Below, one piece after another: positions 47,601 through 62,600 of a stretch of DNA of 64,000 nucleotides (the first letter of the stretch is position 1; each line of letters starts with the position of its first letter). This DNA is from Lentisphaerae bacterium RIFOXYA12_64_32 (GTDB lineage Bacteria; Verrucomicrobiota; Lentisphaeria; Oligosphaerales; YB12-FULL-65-16): positions 1 to 64,000 of the forward strand of contig MHBL01000116.1 in the NCBI GenBank assembly GCA_001803235.1, given 5' to 3'. Under the pieces are notes generated by a model, which saw only the letters and a list, made by a program, of their open reading frames with translations, was not told the origin of the DNA and made no database searches. The translations under genes and the position numbers were made by a program.

Positions 47601-50600
47601 TGGGCGACGTCGTGCGCCAGGCCAACCTTGCTGCCGGCAGCAGCTACACCCAGACGCAGACCGTGACCCTGCCAAACCGCGACGATGGCGTGTTCTACAT
47701 CGTTGTCGTCACCGATGCGACGTACCAGATCTACGAACGCGATGCCGAGACCAACAACACCGGCGTGTCGACGAGCACGGTGAACCTGACCCATCCCGAC
47801 CTGCTCCCCGGCAACGTTGTCCTCTCGAACTACAGCCGCGAGTCCGGCGACACCCTGGCCGTTGACTGGACCGTACAGAACCAGGGCACGGGCGCCACGC
47901 CGACGAGCTGGACCGACCGCATCTACCTCTCCAGCGACCCAACCTGGTCCGTCAACGACGTGCTGCTGGGCGAGTTGGCCAACACCGGCGCCCTGACGAT
48001 CGGCGGCTCCTACGCCGGCCAGAAGGGCGTAACCCTCCCGGACGGCATATCCGGAACCTACTACGTTCTGGTGCAGACGGACGTCAGCGACACCGTCAAG
48101 GAACGCACCGGGGAGAGCAACAATGTGGCTGCCTCTCCGGCCCTGGCCGTTACGCTCGCGACCTACCCGGATCTCACGCTTCAGGACGTGACCGTCCAGG
48201 AACTGGTGATTGGCGATCCCGTGGACTTGACCGTGTCCTGGACCGTCGCCAATGTTGGCACGGGTGCCGGACGGGTCAGCGCGTGGGTCGACCGCGTGTG
48301 GTTGTCGACCGACGAAACGTTGAGTGGCAATGATCTGCTGATCGACGAACGCACGAACTCCGACCCCATGCCGGCAGGCACGCAGTACCGGGTCGAGAAC
48401 CGCGTCATCACCTTGCCCGCGGCGCTCCAGGGCCGATTCTACCTCCTGGTCCAGGCGGACGCGACCGGCCTGGTGTACGAGTACGCGGACACCGCCGCGA
48501 ACGTCGCCAGCGCCGGCCATCCGGTCGACGTGATGACCATCCCGTATGCGGACCTGGTCACCACCCTGGTCATACCGCCGGCGACCGCTGACACCGGCAC
48601 GACCCTCAGCCTGATCTGGAACGTCCAGAACACCGGGATCGGCCCGACGAGCACCAGCGACTGGTCCGACAGCGTCTGGGTCTCGCTCAACGCCGACGGT
48701 TCGAATGGCCGCTCGCTCGGCAACTTCAGCCACGTCGGCTTCCTCGCGGTTGGCGAAAGCTACACCCGCGTCGTGGACGTGACGCTGCCGACCGACCTGG
48801 CCAGCGGCGCCTACTACGTGTTCGTGCGGCCGTCCGGCCCGTTCGAGTTCATCTACACGAGCAACAACACCGGCCGTTCGGACGACACGGTTGCCATCAC
48901 CTACATTCCGCCGCCCGCCCTGGACCTGCGCGTCACCACCGTGACCCCGTCGGTTTCGACGGCCAGCGAGAGCAGCGAGTTCGACGTGACCTGGACAGTG
49001 CTGAACGTTGGGCCGAGTTCCGCGACCGGTTCGTGGAACGACCAGGTCCTGCTCGCCCCGAACGGCGATCTGAACAGCGCCACCGTCCTGGGCACGTACC
49101 GCCGCACGCAAGGGTTGGCCGCGGGCTACAACTACCAGCGCACCGAGCACGTCCGCCTGCCCGCCCACATCTCGGGCCTCTATGTCGTCTACGTCATGAC
49201 CGACGCGAGCCGCGAAGTCGTCGAGACGAACGAGAACAACAACAAGACGTATGCGGACCCCGCACTGACCGTCACGCTGAACCCGCGGCCCGACCTGCAG
49301 GTCACGCAACTCGAGGCGCCCGCCTCCGTCACTGCCGGCGCGGTGATCGACGTCAACTGGGTCGTGACCAACCTGGGCACCAGCGCCACCCCGACGGGCG
49401 GCTCGCGCTGGACCGACGGCGTCTACCTGTCGCTGAACAATCAGTGGGACGGCGGCGACCTGCTGCTGGGCTCGCTCGCCAACGATTCCGCGCTCGCGCT
49501 CGGCGAGAGTTACGCCTCGAGCGGCAACTACACCATTCCGGCGACCGCCGGCGGCAACATGTATGTCATCGTCAAGGCTGACATCGGCGATGCCGTCGAC
49601 GAGTGGCCGAACAACAGCAACAACGCCACATACTCGGCCATTGCCGTCGATGTGCTGCCCGTGCCGCCGCCCGACTTGGTCGTGACCGCTGTCAACACCG
49701 TGGCGGAGGCTTTCGATGGCTCGCAAATCACCGTCCGCTACACCGTCGCCAACCTTGGCGCCGGCATCACTTTCCCGGCGTCCTGGTCCGACACGGTCTG
49801 GCTCAGCCACAGCGAGACACGGCGCCCGCGCTCGAACCCCGAGGACCCCGCCAACAGCGACTGGCAGTTGGGCTCGTTCGGGCACAGCGGCGCGCTGGAT
49901 GTCGGTCAGAGCTACCAGGGCACGGTGACCGTAACGCTGCCGCAGTACATCTCCGGTCAGTACTACATCGTAGTGTGGAGCGACGCCTACGACAACGTCT
50001 ACGAGCAGGCGTTTGATGTGAACCTCAACCCCGACCTGCCCAACGACATGGAGAGCAGCAACCTCGAGGCCACAAACCTGAACGTCATCTACAACCCGCC
50101 GCCGGACCTGGAGGTCACTGCGGTCACCGCACCCACCGCAGCGCAGAACGGCGAGAAGATCACCGTGTCCTGGACCGTCGCCAACAACGGCACCAACGTC
50201 ACGAACAAGGATTCGTGGGCGGATGTGGTCTACATCTCGACCGATTCCGTCCTGCACGGCGGCGGCGGCGAGGAGTACCTGGTCTTCGGCCGGCCGCACA
50301 CCGGCGCCCTGAATCCCGGCGCGTCCTACACCGAGGCGGTGAACTTCACGTTGCCGCCTTCGGCCTACGGCAGTTACATCATTGTCGAGACCAACGTCGA
50401 CCCGCGCCTGATCATGACCACCGACGAACGGTTCCTGCTCGAACTCAACGAACAGGTGGACGGCATCGTCAACCGTGCCGAGGAGAAGCTGGGCAAGAGC
50501 CTCGAACAGGCCAGCCAGTCCGACCTGAACCGCCTCTCCTACTCGGACGTCATCTACGTGCTGACCGGCAACGGCCAGCAAACGTCCTGGACCAAGGTCT

Positions 50601-53600
50601 GGGAAGGCCCGTACACAACCAACAACACCCGCGCCGCGGCCTGCACCATCACCAACCATGCGCCGGACCTGGTGGTCACCGGCGTGCAGGCGCCCGCCAG
50701 CGCCTTCTCAGGCGACGCGATCTCGATCTCCTGGACGGTGGAGAACCAGGGCGACACAGCGGTGTTTGAGAACACGCAGAGCTGGTACGACTACATCTAC
50801 GTGTCGCCGGACGCAACGTTCAACGTCTCGCGGGCCACGCTCCTCGGCCGCGTCGCGCACGGCTCGACAACGCCGCTGCAGCCGGACCAGAGCTACACCG
50901 GCACAGCCACGGTCACGCTGCCGGCGGGCATTGAAGGCCGCCGCTACATCTACGTGTTCTGCGACTGGAATCCGGACCCTTACTGGGGATACAAGGCCGC
51001 GAATCCCGTCGCGTACCCGGATTGGCCCAACAGCTACGCCCAGCGCGTTTGGGAGGGCGTCCCGACCGACGCGGTCAAGAACAACAACGTGACCTCCACC
51101 GACCTGATGGTCACGTATGCCGAGCCCGACTTGAGGGTGACCTCGCTGTCCTCGCCGTCCACGGCCGACTCCGGCTCCACCGTCACCGTCAACTGGACGG
51201 TCATCAACGAAGGTACGCGCGCCACGCGCGTCAATCGGTGGGTTGACCGGATCTACATCTCCCGCGATCAATCCCTGGATGTGTACGACGAACTCATCGG
51301 CGAAGCCTGGCACTCCGGCATCGTCGGCGTGGACGGCACGTACGACGCCACGGCAAGCGTGCGTCTGCCCGATGACATCGAGGGCAGCTTCTACATCCTG
51401 ATTTACGTCGATTCGTCCTACTACCGCAGCACCTTGGGCGTCGTCATGCCGTACCCCAGCACGGACGGCAACGCGCGACTGGGCGGCGGCGGTGCCGGCC
51501 TGGTCAACGAGTATCGCGGCGAGGGCAACGACATCACGTCCGCACCGTTGACGGTCAACCGCGCCAGCTCGCCCGACCTGCAGGTGACCAGCATCACCCG
51601 GCCCGACGAGGTGATCGTCGGACGTCGGTTCGACGTCACGTACGTAGTCAAGAATCTCGGGCCCGGCACGATTCCGGACCGCGAGGGCTACTGGACCGAC
51701 CAGATCTACCTCTCGCGCGACCAGTACCTGGACGTGCGCAGCGATTACTATCTCGGCAGCGCAGACCACACCGGCGTGCTGGGCGTCAACGCCTCGTACA
51801 GCGTCACGCAGACCTACAACGTACCGCGCGGCCTGACCGGCGCCTACTACGTGTTCGTGGTCACCGACATACCGCGCAGCGACACCTCGGGCGTCTACCA
51901 CCCGCGCGGCATCGTCTACGAGGGAAGCAAGGAAGGCAACAACGCCTCGCCCTCCTCAGTGCCGATGCTGATCAGCCTGCCGCCGCCCGCCGACCTGCAG
52001 GTGACCTCGATCACTGTTCCGGGCAGCGCCAAGGTCAGCGACACGGTGACCATCACCTACACGGCCAAGAACATGCCCACGGCCCAGGAGCGCGCCACGG
52101 GGTACTGGGCCGACTCGCTCTACCTTTCGGCGGACGCCGTCTGGGACTTGGGCGACAAGCTCCTCGGGCGCGTCGAGTACGAACCCGACCCCAATCGGCC
52201 CGGCATGATGCGCCCGATCTACCGCGACCTGGCGCCCGGTGCCAGTTACACGGCCAGCCTGTCGGCGGTTATCCCGACCGCCATGCCCGGCAACTACCGT
52301 GTCATCGTGCGCACGGACATTTACGACGACATCAACGAAGGTTCGAACAACGCCAACAACAAGCTGCCCTCGACGGACACCATCAACGTGACCGTGGACA
52401 CGCTGTACCTGAACGTGGCGACCAATGACACGCTCTCGACCGGCGAGGAACTGCTGTACCGCGTCGAAGTCCCGGCGGGCGAAACCCTCGAAGTCACTTT
52501 GGACAGCAGCGACGACAGCGCCCAGAACGAACTGTACGTCCGCTACGAGGCACTCCCGAACTCGATCCATTACGACGCGGCCTTCGAGGGACACCTCTGG
52601 GCCGACCAAACGGCACGGGTCCCGCTTACGCATGCCGGATTGTACTACATCATGGTCCGTGGCGTCAGCGAACCCGGCGCCGACATTCCGATCACGCTCA
52701 GCGCCCGGGTCCTGCCCTTCGGCATCACCGATGTGTCTCCGGACGTGGGCGGCGACGGCCGCTACGTAACCTTCACCATCGAAGGCGCCAAGTTTGACGC
52801 CTCGGCGATCGTGAAACTGATCCGGCCGCAATTCGCCGAGTACGAACCGGTGAACTACCAGATCGTAAACGCCACGAAAATCATCGCCACCTTCGACCTG
52901 CGCGACGCGCCACACGGCCTGTACGATGTGCACGTCACCAACCCGGACGGCCAGGTCTCGCGCCTCCCCTACCGTTACCTGGTCGAGGACACGCTGCCGC
53001 TCGACCTGACCGTCGGCATGGGCGGCCCGTCGCACCTGGAACTCGGCCAAGTCGGGTGGTACGGGTTCGGCCTCTACAGCCTGACCAACGTGGACACCCC
53101 CTATGTGCACTTCGAGTTCGGCATGCCGAACCTGCCCAAGAAGGACGTCGGCATCCAGGCGAACTACATCGACCCGGACCTGTACGAGGACCCGCCGACG
53201 CTGTGGACACCACTGGTCTTCCGCACCAATCTGGCCGGCGAACCCGGCGTCGCGGATGTGCCCTGGGCCAGCCTCGACTCGATCGTCAACATCAACGGCA
53301 AGCTGATGGCGCCCGGCTTCACCTACGACCTGGTGAACAAGGGCTACGCGGCCATCAGCTTCACGGCCGACACCTACCCGGAACTGCGCGATATCCTGGC
53401 CAAGGACCCGGACTTCCTGAAGCGTCTGCCGCCGGACTTCCTCGACGACCTCAGTTTCACCTTCTACATCCAGGCGTCGGCAACACCGATGACCTCCGAG
53501 GAATACATCGCGTACCAGCGCGACGTCGCCGCAACCCTGCGCGAGAAGATCCTCGCCGACGTGGACGCCCCACGCAGCCTCGCCAACGCCGCATCCGATG

Positions 53601-56600
53601 CCGGCACTTGGGCCGACGTCTATCTCGCGTCACTCACCGATGCCGGTCTGCTGCGGCCCGAGGACGAACCGCCGGAAATCCGGCTGCAACCCGAGTTTGT
53701 CAGTCTGATGGCGGCCATCAACGCCGGCCTGCTCGGGGGCGAAGCCGGCCAGGAGATCATCGCGGGCGGCGACTTGGTCAGCTTCTTCGAGACCGTCCGC
53801 GAGTGGTACGGCCACACCGTGGACGCCACCGGTTCGAGCCAGGCGCCGGACGCCGGCGAGTTCGACCTCGGCCTATCGCACCCGACCCACTACGAAGCGT
53901 TCTACGTCACGGTCGGCAAGGCCACCTGGCAACCGATCGAACAGGTCAACGCGGTCGGGTTCGACGACTACTTCGGCCTGATCGGCAGCCAGAGCGGCGC
54001 GCTGACCCTGACCGGCCCAACCGGGTACGGCGACCAGAACTTCGTCCCGGCCAATACCGCCCTGCCCTACAGCATCACGTTCGAGAACCCGTCCTCTTCG
54101 CTCGATGTCGTGCAACGCGTGCAGATCTTCCAGCAACTGGACTCGGATCTTGACGAACGTTCCTTCCGTCTCGGCTCCATCCGCATCGGCGATATTCTGG
54201 TCAACATCCCGTCCGGCCGCGGCGCATTCAGCGGCGAGTTCGATTTCACCGAGGCGAAAGGGTTTGTCCTGCGCGTCACCGCCGGAGTCGATTGCCTGAC
54301 GCGCGTCGCGCTGTGGGACCTGGAGGCCATCGATCCCGAGACCGGCCTGGCCATCCGCGACCCGAGCATCGGCCTGCTGTTCCCGAACACCGACATGACC
54401 AAGCAGGGCCTGGTCAGCTACACCATCAAGGCGAAGAGCGACGCGGCCACCGGTACGGAGATCGCAGCGTCGGTGCGCGCCTACTACGACGACGGCGCAC
54501 CGCTGGACTCGAACACCGTGACCAGCGTCCTAGACGCCACGGCGCCCGTCTCCAGCCTCACGGTCACCGACCTCGGAAATGGCTCGTACAACCTGGCGTG
54601 GTCGGCGACGGACGACGCCACCGGTTCCGGTGTGGCCGGGTATACGGTGTTCATGTCCCTGTATGACCAGCCGTACGAGCTCTACCTGTCCCGCACCACT
54701 GATACGAATGCCGTTTACGAGGGCAAAGCGGGGCAGACTCCCAGCTTCATCGTTCTGGCCTACGACAACGCCGGCAACCTCGAGACCGCTCCCGCCGCGG
54801 TCGAACTCCCGCCGTACCGCCTGATCGTCAACCTCGGCGGCGTGCCCACCGAACCAGAGGATACCCCTGCGCCGCTGCCGGTCGTCACCCCCGCGCCGCA
54901 ACCGATTACCAACGCGCTGTTCAACCAGGCGCTGCTGCAGGTGCCCGCCCAGCTCAGCAAGACCAATGCCCCGTCGTTCCAGACCGTGTTCGAGCCGTTC
55001 ACGGCACAGGTCTTCGCGCGCAGCATTCCGGACTCCGGCGCCGACATCGGCCCGCTCGGCATCGCGTTCTCGCCGGATGGTGACAAGGTCTACATCAGCG
55101 GCGGCACGGGCCGCAGTTCCATCTACGTGTTCAGTATGACCGGCGGCACTGCCGGCACGCCGCTGGCCACGCTCGACGTGCCCATCTACGACATGGCCTT
55201 TGACTCGCTCGGCCAGCTCTGGGCGACCACGGGCGGCGGGCCGTTGGTCCAACTCGACCCGACTACCGGCCAAGTCCTCGCCCGCTATGCCGACGGTATC
55301 GAGCTCGGCCTGGCGGCGGACCCGATCTCCGCTCAGCTCTATGTCTCGAGCAGTTCCGGCATCCTGAAATTCGACACCGCGACCGCGACGTTCTCCGAGT
55401 TCTCGGACACCCGCGTCCACGGGCTGGCCCTCGCGCCTGACGGCAAGCTCTGGGGAACAACGTGGCCCGACGGCGGCCAGGTGGTACGATTCGACAGCCG
55501 CGGCCGCGCCGAGGTCATGCTGGACCTGGCGCAGGAGTCCGGAGGCCTCGCGTTCGGCCAGCCCGACACGCCGTTGGAGAATCTCCTCTTCATCAGTCAC
55601 GCCACAGGCGGCGGCCTGACCATGGTCGACCTGGTCTCCATGCAGACCGTGCAAATCGCCACGGGCGGCACGCGCGGCGACTTCCTGCACGTCGGCCCCG
55701 ACGGCCGGCTCTACGTCACGCAGAGCCATCAAGTGGACACACTCACGCCGGTGACCGCGCCGCGCGTCGTCAATACGACCCCCGGCAACACCGCCAACCT
55801 GACCACCGCCATTCGGTCCGTCACCCTGACGTTCGACCAAAGCATGCTTGCCGGCACGGTCACCAACACCGCCAACTATCGACTGCGCGACCTCACGAAC
55901 ACGGTCGACCTTGACGTCAGCAGCATCACCTACGACAGCAGTACACGCACCGCGCTGCTGTGGTTCGAGCCGCTGCCCATGGACACGTACCGACTGGAGG
56001 TCGCCGCCACGCTCACAGCCGAGACCGGCAGGGCCATGGAACAGACCTATGCCTTCCAGTTCACCGTTCTCCAAGACCTGAGCGCCGACCTGCCGGCGAC
56101 TTTCGCCAACACACGCATCAACCATGCAACCGGCGTCGTCTCCTTCGACATCACGGTCACCAACACGCTCGGACATGCCGTCTCAACGCCGCTGCGGGTC
56201 GTTTTCGAGGGCGTGACGGCCACCGGCGAACTCGTCATACTGAACCCGGACGGCTACGACGACCTGGGGCACCCGTACGTCGACCTCGTCCCCGATGAAC
56301 CCGGCGGCGGCCTGCCCGCCGGCCAGACCACGCCCCTGCGTACCGTGCGCTTCTCGAACGTGCAGGCCCTCTATGGCGGACTGCAGCCAAGGATCCTCGG
56401 TGAACTGGCCGAACCCAACCGCTGGCCGACCCTCTCATCGCCGGCGGCGCCCGGCACGGCTACCGTGGGCATTCAGTACACCTACACCGTCGTCGGTTCG
56501 GATCCGGAATCCGGGACTCTGAGTTACGCTCTGGTCAAGGGCCCGGCCGCGGCGGCGTTGGACACCAACACCGGGGTGCTCACCTGGGCACCGAACCGCG

Positions 56601-59600
56601 GCGACAGCAGCAACGTCACCTTCGAGGTCCGCGCCTACGACCCGCTCGGAGGCTACGCACGCCAGGTCTGGACGGTCAGCGTAGCAGGTGCGAACTCCGC
56701 ACCCGTCCTGATGCCCATTGCCGACCAGACCATCACCGAAGGCGGCCTGCTGACCATTGCGCTCGGGGCGTACGACGCCGATGGCGACGCGCTGATCTAC
56801 TGGGCCGACAACCTCCCGCCCGGAGCCGTCTTCGACGAACAGACCAACGCCCTGCGCTGGCAGACCGGAGCAGACGACGCCGGCCGCTACAGCGACGTCG
56901 CGGTCTACGCCTCGGACGGGTACAGCCGAAGCGTCGCCACGTTCGAAGTGCTGGTCACGAACCGCAACCAGGCCCCGGTCCTCGCCCAACCCGTGGACCG
57001 GAACATCCTGGAGGGCGAGAGCGTCGCGGTCCGCTTGAGCGCCACAGACCCGGACGGCGATGCGGTCAGCTACTATGCGCCCCTGCTGCCCGCCGGCGCC
57101 TACCTCAACCCGGACACCGGGCTCTTCACCTGGGCGCCGCAGTACGACCAGCACGGCACGTACCGAATCCAGTTCTTCGCCCAGGATGCGTCCGGCAACA
57201 CCGACTCCAAGACCATGACAGTCCTGGTCAGCAACGTGAACGGCCAGGTCTACTTCGACGACCTCGAGCGCCTGGTCATTTACGAGGGTCAGGCCCTGAC
57301 CATCCGCATCCCGGCCTACGATCCGGACCACCCAATGCAACCGATCTCCCAGATCGTGACCGACATCGAGTTGGACACCGAGACCAGCGCCGCGGCCAGC
57401 CTGATCACCGTGACCCACACGGCGCTGCCCGCGGGCATGGCGTTCGACGCCGGCACACTGCTGCTTACGTGGACGCCCGATTTCGACCAAGCCGGCATCT
57501 ACGACATCACCTTCACGGCCACCGACGATGGCGATAGCACCGGGACACCCACCACCGCGCAGATGACCACACGCTTCGAAATCCACGACGCCAATGCCCC
57601 GCCGGTCGTGGCCGACATTGTCAACCAGACGACCCCGGCAGGGACGCCGCTGCGCGTCAACATCACGGCGACCGACACAGACGACCTGAGCGGCGCATCC
57701 CTCGTCTTGGGCGTCTCCGGCCTGCCCAATTTCGCAACCTTGACCGACAACGGCGACGGCACCGGGTTCATCGACTTCGCCCCGTCCCTCGCCGACCGCG
57801 GCAACTATGCCCTCACGGTCACCGCCACCGACGACGGCAACGGCGACCCGAATGCCGTCCTGACCGGATCGGTGCAGTTCGTGTTCACCGCCGAGTCCGA
57901 CAATGCGCAGCCGGAGTTCCTGGCGGTTGCCGACAAAGTGGCCGTCGTCGACCAGGAGCTGTATTTCACTGTCCAAGTCTCTGATCTGGACCAGGACGAC
58001 CTCACGTTCAGCGCCACGGACCTGCCGACCGGCGCAACCTTTGCGGCGACCGGCGTATACGGTGTGGCCGAGTTCCGCTGGACCTCGACCGCCGACCAGA
58101 TCGGCACACACACCGTCACGCTGCACGTCAACGACAGCGGCAACGGCGAACCGGCCAATGTCCTCACCGACGACGCGGTCGTCCAGATCACCGTCCGGAC
58201 CAGCAACACCGCGCCCGTCCTGCAACCGATCGGCAGCAAACAGGCCGCCGAGAGCAGCCAGTTGCAGATTGCCCTCGCCGCCACCGACGCCGACGGCGAC
58301 ACCGTCTCCTACACCATCAGCCAGAGTCCTTCTGGCGCCACCTTCGACACCACGACCGGCGTGTTCCTCTGGACCCCGGGCTACACGCAGGCAGGCACCT
58401 ACGAGGTGACATTCGGCGCCACCGACGGCAACCTCGCCAGCGCAGAGACCGTCTTGATCACGGTCGCCAACACCAACCAGGCGCCCGAGTACGTGCCTTA
58501 CCCGGAAGTCCTGGGCATGGAGGGCGTAACGCTTAGCTTCACAGTTACCGCCGGCGACATCGACGGCGACAGCCTCTTCTACTACGCGATCGGCAACCTG
58601 CCCGACGGCGCCACGTTCGATCAGGAGACCGTGCAGTTCGTGTGGACGCCGAACTACGACCAGGCCGGCATTTACGCCCTGACTTTCGGGGTCGCCGATC
58701 CCGCCGGACTGACCGACACGATGAACGTCCAGGTCCAGATCCTCAACCTCAATCGCCCGCCCGTGATCGGCGCCATGAGCGGACACGTGGCCGTGGTCGG
58801 CCAGGCCTTCCAGGTGACGGTCGCCGGCAGCGATCCTGACGCGGGCACGACCCTGAGCTACGCGGCACGGAATCTGCCGCCGGGTGCAGCATTCAACACC
58901 ACCACCGGCGAACTGACCTGGACCCCGACCAGCGCCGAGGTCGGCGACTACGATGTGCTGTTCACCGTCTCCGACGGCGAACAGGTTGCCCGCGGCAATC
59001 TCCGCCTCGTGGCGTCCACGCAACCCGTCCCGCCCGATGTGCTCATTCAACTGACGCCGAGTTTCCCGGTCGGTGCCGGGAAGTCGGTGATCATCCACGT
59101 CGCCGCCTCAGGCATCGCCGACATTCAGTCTCTCGCTCTGACGGTCGGCGGCACACCGCTGACGCTCGACACGTTCGGCCGCGCCACCTTCACGCCCGGC
59201 GCCCCCGGACACTACGCGATCCTGGCCACCGCGACGGATGTGGACGGCAGCACCGGCACCGCGACCGCCGACCTCAAGGTGCGCAGCCTCACCGACACGG
59301 TCGCGCCCGTGGTCAGCATCAGCCTTCCACCAGCCGGCGCCATCCTCCAGACGCCCACCGACGTCGTGGCCAGCGTTGCCGACTCGAACCTGGACGCGTG
59401 GGTCCTTGAGATCGCGCCCTGGGGCGGCTCGGTCTATACCACGCTGACCATGGGCACAGCGTCCTTCTCCGACACTGTGCTGGCCAGACTCGATCCGGCG
59501 AACTGGACCAACGGCGCCTACGAATTGCGGCTGCGCGCCTCGGACATCGGCGGCCGCCAAACCACCGTGACAAGCCTGGTCGAGATCTACACGGTACTCA

Positions 59601-62600
59601 AAGCGGACAACTACACCACGACCGCCACCGACGTGTCGGCTACGCTCAACGGGGCGAACGTCCAGCTCATCCGCCGCTACGACAGCCTCGACGCCGCAAC
59701 CGCCGGTATGACCGGCTACGGCTGGCAATTGCTGGGCGCTGAACCGCGGATCACCACGAACCTGGCCCAAACCGGCATGGAGGAGCTCGGCGTCTACAGC
59801 GCCTACGCCAACGGAACCCGCCTGTACGTCAACCTCCCGGACGGCCGCCGAGCCGCCTACACCTTCAGCCCCGTGCTGCAGCAGCAGGGCAGCGTGATCT
59901 ACTACACCCCGGCCTGGATGCCGGACGCAGGAGTCGACTACACGCTGAACACCGCCACAGCCGCCCTGCAACTGTTCCAGGGCGCCTACTACCAGTTCGG
60001 GACCGGTGTCCCATACAACCCCGAGAGCGGGCAGTTCGGCAACGCGGCATTCGTCCTGGAAGCCACCGACGGCACGACACACATCTACGGTCCGGACCAA
60101 GGCTTGCGCGATATCGTCACCGGCGGCGGCACGGACCTGATCTGGAGCGACAGCGGCCTGGTCGCGCCCAACGGCGAACGCCTCGGGTTCCAGTGGGACC
60201 GCCAGGGACGCCTGACGACCATGCGCACGCCCGATGGGGCGCGCGTCCTCTATGAATACGATGTGCAAGGCAACCTGCAGACCGTCGCCGACCTCGCCGC
60301 CGGTCAACGCACATGGTACGGCTACAGCCAGACACTACCGCACTACCTGACCGCCTTGGTCGACACGCAGTCCGGCACCGGCTGGGTCCTCACCTACAAC
60401 GGCCAAGGCGAGTTGACCGGCACCGCGGCCATCGATCAGTTCCTTGGCGCGCCGCGGCAGTTCCTGGGTGTAAGCACCGAAGGGACGCTGGCCGCCGCTC
60501 AAGTCCGCCGCTACGCCTTCGTCATCGGCGCGCGCGAACTCAGCACCTCGGGCACTGGACTGCTCACGCTGGGCGTCGAGGTCCACTCCGCTGGCACGCT
60601 GACGCTGATCCCTGGCCTGCCCTCGGTGCAAGGTCTCACCGCCGGGTATCACGTCACGGAGACGGACCGCGGCCTGGCGCTGTTCACCTTCAACGCCGGC
60701 GGGCTCTACGTGCTGGAGGTCTCCGGAAACGACGCCCTGACCGCGGGCGACTTCGCCCTGGAAGCCTACCTCCCCGGTGACATCGACGGCGACGCGGACG
60801 TGGACGGACAGGACCTGGCGCTCTTCCAGCCGGCCCTGGGCAGCACCCAGGGCGACGGAAACTACGTGGTGGCCGCCGATGCCGATCGCGACGGCGACGT
60901 GGACGCCACCGACCAGGTCTACCTGGAAGGCAATTCCGGGTTCGTTGCCAACCGGGCGCCCACCGTCACCGCGACGACCGTCACCACCCTGCCAGGCCTG
61001 CGCGTCACCATCGACCTCGGCCTGCTGGCGACCGACGCGGAAGGCGACACACTGCGATTCACGATCTCCAATGTCCGGCACGGTACCGTGACCCTTGGCG
61101 ACGATGGCCGCACGGTCCTCTTCGCGCCGGCAGCCGGGTACACCGGTGCCGCGGCCGGGTTCAACCTCGCGGCCGAGGATGGGGTGCTCACCTCCACCAC
61201 CACGACCGCGGTCACCGTCGACGTCAAGAACGAAGGCCTGGTCAACCTGGTCTTCGCGCAGCGCGACCCAGTGCTTGCCGTGGGTCAAACGTTCCAGATC
61301 TCGCCGACCGGGCTGTTCACCGACGGCCAGAGCGTGACACTGCCAGCGGACTACGCAACGTACGTTTCAACGGACCCAGCGGTTGCCGTGGTCTCTGCCA
61401 ACGGCCAGGTCCTGACGCGCAGCACGGGAACGACCACCATCGTCGTGACCGCTCTGGGCACGACCGGCGCGATTCCTGTGACGGTCGGCACGGCGGACAC
61501 GCGCACGCTGCAGTTCTACCCGCTCTCGTACGCCATGCAGGTCGGCGAAACGCGCCAGTTCATGGTGCGCGAGTTGCAAGACGCCAATGTCGCCGACATC
61601 GCGACCGCAGCCGCCGGGACCCGCTACTACGTGGCCGCCCCGGCCCTCGGTACGATCACCGCCGACGGCCTGTTCACCGCCCTGACAACGGGGCAAGCGT
61701 ACCTGACGATCGTCAACGGCGGCCAGAGCGTCGTCGTTCCCATCCTCGTTTCCGCGCCAACCGTGGGGCAGACCATCGTTGACGGGGACGGCGGCATCAT
61801 CTCGGATGGCAGCGGCATCGTGTTCAGTATCCCGGCAGGCGCCCTGAACGGTGCAACGACCATCGGCGTACAGAGCTTGGGTGAAGGCGACCTGCCGGCA
61901 CTGCCAGACGGGTTCGTCTTTGAGGGCGGCGTTGAGCTGACCGGCACGGGGGTCAACGACTTCCTGCTGCCGCCCAGCCTGGAGATCCCCGTGGCCGGCG
62001 GTTCCGGGCTCGTCCCCGGCCAGATCGTGGCGCTCTTCCAGCCGGCCACGATCCAACTCGCGGACGGCAGCACCGAACAGAGCTGGGTGCTGGTCGACCA
62101 GGCGGTGGTCAGCGCCGACGGCTTGACCATGCGCACCACCTCCGCGCCGTTCGTCGGACCGTTCCCGAACGGCGGCAGCGCCATGATCAGCATCAACGCC
62201 GCACAGGTGGCGTTCTCGACCGGTGGCGGCGGACTGCTCGGCATGATGGCACTGGTCGGGCAGATCGGCGAAACCGCAAAACTCGGGACCGTCGACATGC
62301 AGGTCATGTTCGGCGGCAACCCGAACGCCAAGTACTACGTCTTCCCCGGCCCGGCCGGCGACTTCCTCGTCCCGGTCCTGCCCGGATACAACTTCACGAC
62401 CACCACGCGCCGGAATGAAAATGGCCTCGTCACTGACCTGCAGGTGGCCTGGAACGCCATGCTCGAAGACGAACGCAAGGTGGCCGCGCTGCCCATGCCG
62501 CAGCGGTTCATCGCCCGCGAAACCGCCTCGCCCTCCATCAGCAAGGCCGAACTGGTCTTCGAGGACGGCAAGCCCTTCATGGTCTTCACCGGCTATGACT

